DNA of 46,758 nucleotides, from positions 123,374-170,131 of the forward strand of contig NMRA01000351.1 in the NCBI GenBank assembly GCA_002633005.1, written 5' to 3'. The stretch's first letter is position 1. Each line of letters opens with the position of its first letter. The position numbers and the translations under genes were made by a program. The notes below the pieces were generated by a model. That model ran no database searches. It was not told where the DNA came from and saw only the letters and a list, made by a program, of their open reading frames with translations. Of the stretch, positions 42,234 to 46,758 are shown piece by piece. Origin of the DNA: Phoronis australis. Its lineage: Eukaryota; Phoronida; Phoronidae.

Positions 42234-43382
42234 ATGTGGCATCCTTCACAGAAATTACTTGTTTTAATAGTATCCGTGGGAAATTTACCATTGCATCTTT
42301 ACGGAATGTGGTCGGAATGGGAAAATGGTGTCACCTTCTGCAAGAGCTGCACCGTATGCCAAGAGCGAAGTTGCACAAAGGGAACATGTCCTGGAAATGC
42401 ATCAAGATTGGCAGGTTGTCACGAGAGTTCCGAGTGCATCACGCAGTACCCGATCAATCATGCTCTGAATAAGGAGTCGAGTCAGAGTTCTACCTATAGC
42501 CATTGGAAAGCGAACTATGCTGTTGACGGCTATTGGTACGGGGAGATAAATCTCCTGAACGCTGTTGGGAAGCCGACGGGATTAACCACAACGTGCTCGC
42601 ACACTGAACTTGGAGATCGTCCACACTGGTTAAAAGTGAAGCTAGGCAAGGCCGTCATAGTTCGATACATTATGCTGCTCAACCGACTAAACGCAGAATG
42701 GCGACTACAGCGTTTCAAAGTGACTGTGTTTTTCGACGAACACATGATGGGTGACTGTATCGACTTTAACGCTAATGGGAAAAAAATACCTGGAAACGCA
42801 CCAAGCTTGTACAAATGTGATAAGGAGACTACCGGCAACATAGTAACCATAACACTTGGGGCCGGGGCCGGTGAAGCGGTATTGACGTTGTGCGAGTTTG
42901 CGGTCTTGTCAGATGATCCGGGATGCTACGATAGCCAAGGTGAAGGGTATGATTATTCTGGGCCGGTACAACACACTATATGGGGCGACATGTGTGCCAA
43001 ATGGAACAGTGACAGCAACCCGTTAAAAAAGAAATTCTCTCCCAACCATAAGATGTGTCGCAATTTCGAATCTTCCGGTATGAAGACACCCTTCTGTTTC
43101 ACCGTGGGGGGAACTCAGCTCCCGTGTCAAGTTCCCGTGTGTATGACCAAGGATTCGTCCAAGTTCATCGAGTCTTGTTCCATTAGCGTACTCGAGCGTA
43201 TGATGGGTTTTTACCATGGGTTGGTATTTTACATTACTGCCGGTGTAATAGGGCTCGCAACGTTGCTTTTCTGCTTGTGCATGTGTTGCAAAAAAATTGC
43301 GAAACGGAAAAAAAAAGCTGAAGAAAATCAGAAAGAAGAAGACTGGGAATTATATGATGACGATTACTATCCGTTTTACTAG
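42234..43382 (+). CDS. Intronless type I membrane protein: TSP1-like, fucolectin (FTP) and kringle domains (paralogue)
   Basis: 382 residues from the first ATG; the frame is open 13 codons further upstream from a GTG, which I reject as a start. Same architecture as the gene at 33292: signal peptide about 1-24, Trp-Ser-Glu-Trp and Cys-Gln-Glu-Arg-Ser-Cys module with 7 Cys (five at identical positions 42, 47, 52, 62, 68), FTP domain about 73-226, kringle about 231-303 with six Cys (231, 254, 275, 288, 298, 303), membrane helix about 330-352 and a 30-residue tail with a Lys/Arg cluster then Asp/Tyr-rich end (Trp-Glu-Leu-Tyr-Asp...Pro-Phe-Tyr). Here the sugar-contacting His123 and Arg151 are kept and an Arg (157) lies near the third site, while the Asp between is Asn153. 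One Asn-Ala-Ser site (Asn55) could be glycosylated. No introns and no target-site signs of retrocopying were seen. Confidence 0.88.
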   Translation: MWHPSQKLLVLIVSVGNLPLHLYGMWSEWENGVTFCKSCTVCQERSCTKGTCPGNASRLAGCHESSECITQYPINHALNKESSQSSTYSHWKANYAVDGYWYGEINLLNAVGKPTGLTTTCSHTELGDRPHWLKVKLGKAVIVRYIMLLNRLNAEWRLQRFKVTVFFDEHMMGDCIDFNANGKKIPGNAPSLYKCDKETTGNIVTITLGAGAGEAVLTLCEFAVLSDDPGCYDSQGEGYDYSGPVQHTIWGDMCAKWNSDSNPLKKKFSPNHKMCRNFESSGMKTPFCFTVGGTQLPCQVPVCMTKDSSKFIESCSISVLERMMGFYHGLVFYITAGVIGLATLLFCLCMCCKKIAKRKKKAEENQKEEDWELYDDDYYPFY

Positions 43383-46300
43383 TTGTTGCCATGATGATGT
43401 ACCACGTCAAAAATGTGTTCTGATGTACGTGCACAACTAAATTTGTGAATTTTATTTCTTATTAGAGTCTTCATGAAGTTTTTAGGCACATCAAGTGTCA
43501 CTGTCGCCGAGATGACGAGCAAACTAAACAAAGTTCACGACTTTCCGCGGCAAATAGAAAAATGAGTAGCAGATTTTTGTCTCAAACGTTTAGAATGTTA
43601 AGCTAGCAAGCCAAAGCTCATTTTCCTAGACTGTTTATATTGTTCTTAAGTAAACAATAGAACATCCGATAATAACGTTTTATTGGCAGATTAAGAAGGA
43701 ACTACAAGGGCCATGATCGGCACTGAGATTCTTGCCAGTACGGTGCAAAAGGTTACAACTGAGCTCTGACGAGTGAGCATTTGCGTAGATAATATATTAA
43801 TTACAGAGCGCGCCCACTTCCGTGGTGTCGAGGTCTGTTAGCCATCAAGTTCAAGTTGACAAACTTATTGTTAGGGGTTCGTCTTTCAATAGCTAATTGG
43901 ACGACACCGAATACGCCCTCTTTAGGGAGTTGACCACAACGGCGACCTTATACCGCTCAGGACCCGTTTTTGGCGTAAAGACAGAAACCTTTATCAGTGG
44001 CCTACTGACCAGTAGTGTATTTGGTGTCATCCATCTGGCTATTCTTTAATCAAGAGGTAGTTCGCTTAAGACAAACCCTGACAAATAATGGGCAGACCAA
44101 TGCTTTTGCGATTCACGTTCAGAATTAACTGTGAAGTCCCCGCACGACGGACCGGTGTGACCAAAAGGTACTTTACAAAAATGTTTTGTTACCTACAGGA
44201 CGAACACGCCTTTAAGAAATTCATTCAAGTTTGTAAGCCCTATGATTACCTCGGTGTTACTACATGTACTTATTATCGGATTATCGGAATAGGAAGTCCA
44301 ACTTGGTCATGAAAAATAAATTTCTAAAGTCTGCCCCCTTTCCCAGTGTAGTGATGTTTGTGAGTTTGTATACCCTATGAACGAATGTCTTCGTTCAAAT
44401 GCCAAACATGCTCCATTGGTCAAAGGGTTTGCAGACTTTCCCGTCGGTTATCTATGAATCTTCAAAATGGCTCCATCCAAGATCATTTTCTGCAATGTCA
44501 CGAGCCCAAAATCACCCGTGAAGAAACTGCATGAAGAGCACGATGTGCTGCGATTGAAAGTATTGGAGTCCGTTTTGATTGCATTTGAAAAGCCTGTTTT
44601 GAATGAGCGGCAGAAGGTCCCGCGGCATGTACACTTGTTTGCGTGACTCCTGTTACCCCCCCCCCCCTTCATTTGTCATTCTTTGCAGTATTTTTCACCT
44701 GCCGTGTGCCAATGTGTATGTCTCCAGCTTATGTTATGTGGTGGTATTACTGCATCATTTTATTTCCACATGAGAAGGAAACAACTATGTCTCGAAATAT
44801 CATGTGTCTTTTAATCGTGTCTCTTGGTCTGTTGCTTCACCAATGTTCTGTTGAGTGTAGAATTTTATTCCGAACAGAACGGAATAAAGACTGTTGACAA
44901 CAAGTGGCGTCTTGTACATGAATTTAAGCAATTTTGCATTGTGTATGCATGTACATTGTTATGTCCGCGTTTCAATAGTAATTCAAGTGTGTATTCTTTA
45001 CCTGTTGCCCAGGTGTCGTGTAAATTCGAGTTCCGATACTATTATCTGTAGTCTTGGCGTTGGTGACGTCGTACGGGGTACTTGCCAACCGCCCCGCTCT
45101 TGGCGAACTGTCTCACTTTTTGTTTTTTCCCACGATCCCGCCACAACCATCAAAATGTCCCGACTCCTGAAACTTTGCTAAATTGACAAAATATCATGCA
45201 CATGTACTATTCTAATGTTTAGTGGTGACGAATTTGCAACTATGATGACGCGATTTCGCGATAGCAATGCACAGACATATTACACTCGTATTGGATTTTT
45301 TTCGATTCCGGTAACCACGGGGGCTGTTTAGAAACTAAAATTGTTTACAAAGTTATTTGTTTTGATTAATCGGTTTGGGCTGACAACGTGGGTTGCACGC
45401 ACTGTATGTTCCCGGGAGTTCAGAAGCATTGGGATTGATCATGTCCATAACCAGAAATTGCAATTTTCGAATTGCTTAGGAACTTACAGAGCTACGTAAA
45501 TCTGGCCTAATTATCATCATTGTTTTGAATTTTAGCATTTCGATATTATTTGAATGGGTCCACAGCGTCAAAATGACATCACAATATTGTAAGTGTAATA
45601 CACGTGCACAAAGATGAGCACACACACACGCAAATATAATATTATTATATATGTAGTTAATTACGTGACTACCAACGAGGTGGCGATATTTTCGTAATCA
45701 CCTTCTAAACCCATCAAACATTTTGGAAATGTATGTTTTCATGGCAGGTTAAAAATTGGTACTTACATGAAACGATCGATATTGAAGAAACGTTGCTATA
45801 GATATCGAAAGTAGGCAGTTGTATAGAAAAACTCATCACGTGACAACGTTTTTATATGTTGACTCATGCCTGAGATTTTGCCCCCCTTTTACTCAAATCC
45901 CTGAATCCACCAGTAATTTTTATTACGAGATTCAACTAGTGGTTCGCGAAACAGCTGCAATTAATAAATTTTTCATCCAAAATTGCAATTCTATAACAAT
46001 CTGTCACAATGATTGGAATACTTAAGCATGGAAAAATCATGTTGACAACGTGTGCATTATTAATAACTTGCTCCTGGTTATTACTAAAAACATTATTAAA
46101 ATCGCCGGAGGCAAGAGGCGGCGGGTAATGCTACAGGCGCTCTGAAAGAACACGATTCAAAATAATATATGTGTGTGTTGGTGAAGAGCAAATCATTCAG
46201 GGTATTCATAAGCGTACTTCGGTGTATTCAGTCTGCACTGCACATCTTTAAAATAGTGATTGTTACGGTCACAGTTTAACTGGCACAGAGCGACTTCGGT

Positions 46301-46505
46301 TCCAAGCAAAGCGGCGTAGTGAACATGCTCATTTTGTCAGTGGCTAATGGGGAGATAGCGTCGTTCGAAAGTCACGCTCGTGAAATACGGGTTTGGGGAC
46401 ACTTTTACGAGCCTTATCGTTATATACAATGAGAGGACGGGCGGTACATCACGTGATAGATATACGGATAGTTTCTTTAGCCATTCACAATACAAATAGT
46501 CATGC
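43383..46505. other. Intergenic sequence, no firm gene
   Basis: Beyond one small open frame (44467-44646) I see no coding exon. A C homopolymer occurs near 44656. AATAAA occurs near 44313 but is too far from the lectin-kringle stop to assign with confidence. Confidence 0.45.
44467..44646 (+). CDS. Small open frame, 59 residues, possible exon or microprotein
   Basis: Starts at an ATG in good context (CAAAATGGC) and has an even, protein-like composition: Met-Ala-Pro-Ser-Lys start, a basic Ser-Pro-Lys-Ser-Pro-Val-Lys-Lys stretch, then a predicted helix rich in Leu, Val and Glu and a basic C-terminus. I recognise no family, and no neighbouring exon was found. It could be chance. Confidence 0.25.
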   Translation: MAPSKIIFCNVTSPKSPVKKLHEEHDVLRLKVLESVLIAFEKPVLNERQKVPRHVHLFA

Positions 46506-46758
46506 CAGTGGCGGATCTACGTTTTCACCAAGGGGGGGGGTTAGGATTCCCGCCCAGGTCGAATCTTAGGCGCGTGGCGCCGAGCGTGGGGAGGTCGGGA
46601 GGGGGGTTTCCCCTCCCGTGTAAGATATTTTTCTGTTTTTGTAGCCAAATAGTGAAATTTCCATGCACCCTGGTAAGTTTCTGGCACTTAACATGTCTCT
46701 GGAGTTTTTCTTAAGATAATTAAAAACCCTTCTCGATTTCGTCACATGAACTTGGCAC
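46506..46758. mobile_element. Left end of a CAGTGGCGGAT-type DNA element, cut by window edge
   Basis: CAGTGGCGGATCTACG starts at 46506 and resembles the left terminus at 11827. It is followed by a G homopolymer and GC-rich sequence as in that element. The right end is outside the window. Confidence 0.6.

Noticed and set aside
46502-46714. 70-codon Gly/Pro-rich frame at the window end
   Set aside because: It starts in a transposon terminus and runs through a G homopolymer.
1-46758. CRISPR array, operon or bacterial gene content
   Set aside because: Spliced animal-type genes, microsatellites and LINEs throughout; no direct-repeat and spacer array seen.

Overview
This is metazoan nuclear DNA: spliced genes with long introns, GT-AG junctions, microsatellites, fragments of non-LTR retrotransposons and several families of small DNA transposons. 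The best guess at the host is an invertebrate deuterostome such as amphioxus or a hemichordate. That rests on a glycine-receptor-like channel with vertebrate-like exon boundaries and on fucolectin plus kringle membrane proteins. It is inference from gene content, not proof. One 14-base N gap (31087-31100) and one single N (2105) are present.

Left part (899-13835, + strand): one Cys-loop ligand-gated anion channel gene of the glycine receptor / glutamate-gated chloride channel type. Seven exons can be joined in a consistent phase from the start of the ligand-binding domain to the stop after M4. The signal-peptide exon is not identified. The receptor looks functional in the pore (PAR anion motif) but has unusual residues at the pore 6' position and in ligand loop C. 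The exon end encoding loop C, with its splice donor, is repeated three times with an exact 49-bp period. Introns carry a LINE fragment (about 4315-5755), two TTAA-flanked inverted-repeat transposons (6325-7371, 9964-11131) and a 339-bp element with a 5-bp target duplication (11827-12165).

Middle part (13836-33200): no intact gene recognised. It holds a degenerate foldback region (14040-14840), a large near-perfect palindrome (16677-17505, arms of about 334 bp), a third and longer copy of the TTAA-flanked family (21393-23061), a decayed LINE with a restriction-like endonuclease C-terminus (about 23530-25245, minus) and a decayed CR1-like LINE (about 27360-28760, minus).

Right part (33200-46758): two related intronless genes on the + strand (33292-34389 and 42234-43382). 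Each encodes a type I membrane protein with the order signal peptide, Cys-rich TSP1-like module, fucolectin-type (FTP) lectin domain, kringle, one membrane helix and a short charged tail. Between them lies a 2542-bp DNA transposon (35153-37694) with terminal inverted repeats, a 5-bp TTTCT target duplication and at least eight subterminal copies of a GATCGNGAACG motif. The lectin-kringle pair is the strongest candidate for an undescribed system, plausibly surface recognition; the function is inference only. The window ends inside another small transposon that begins at 46506.
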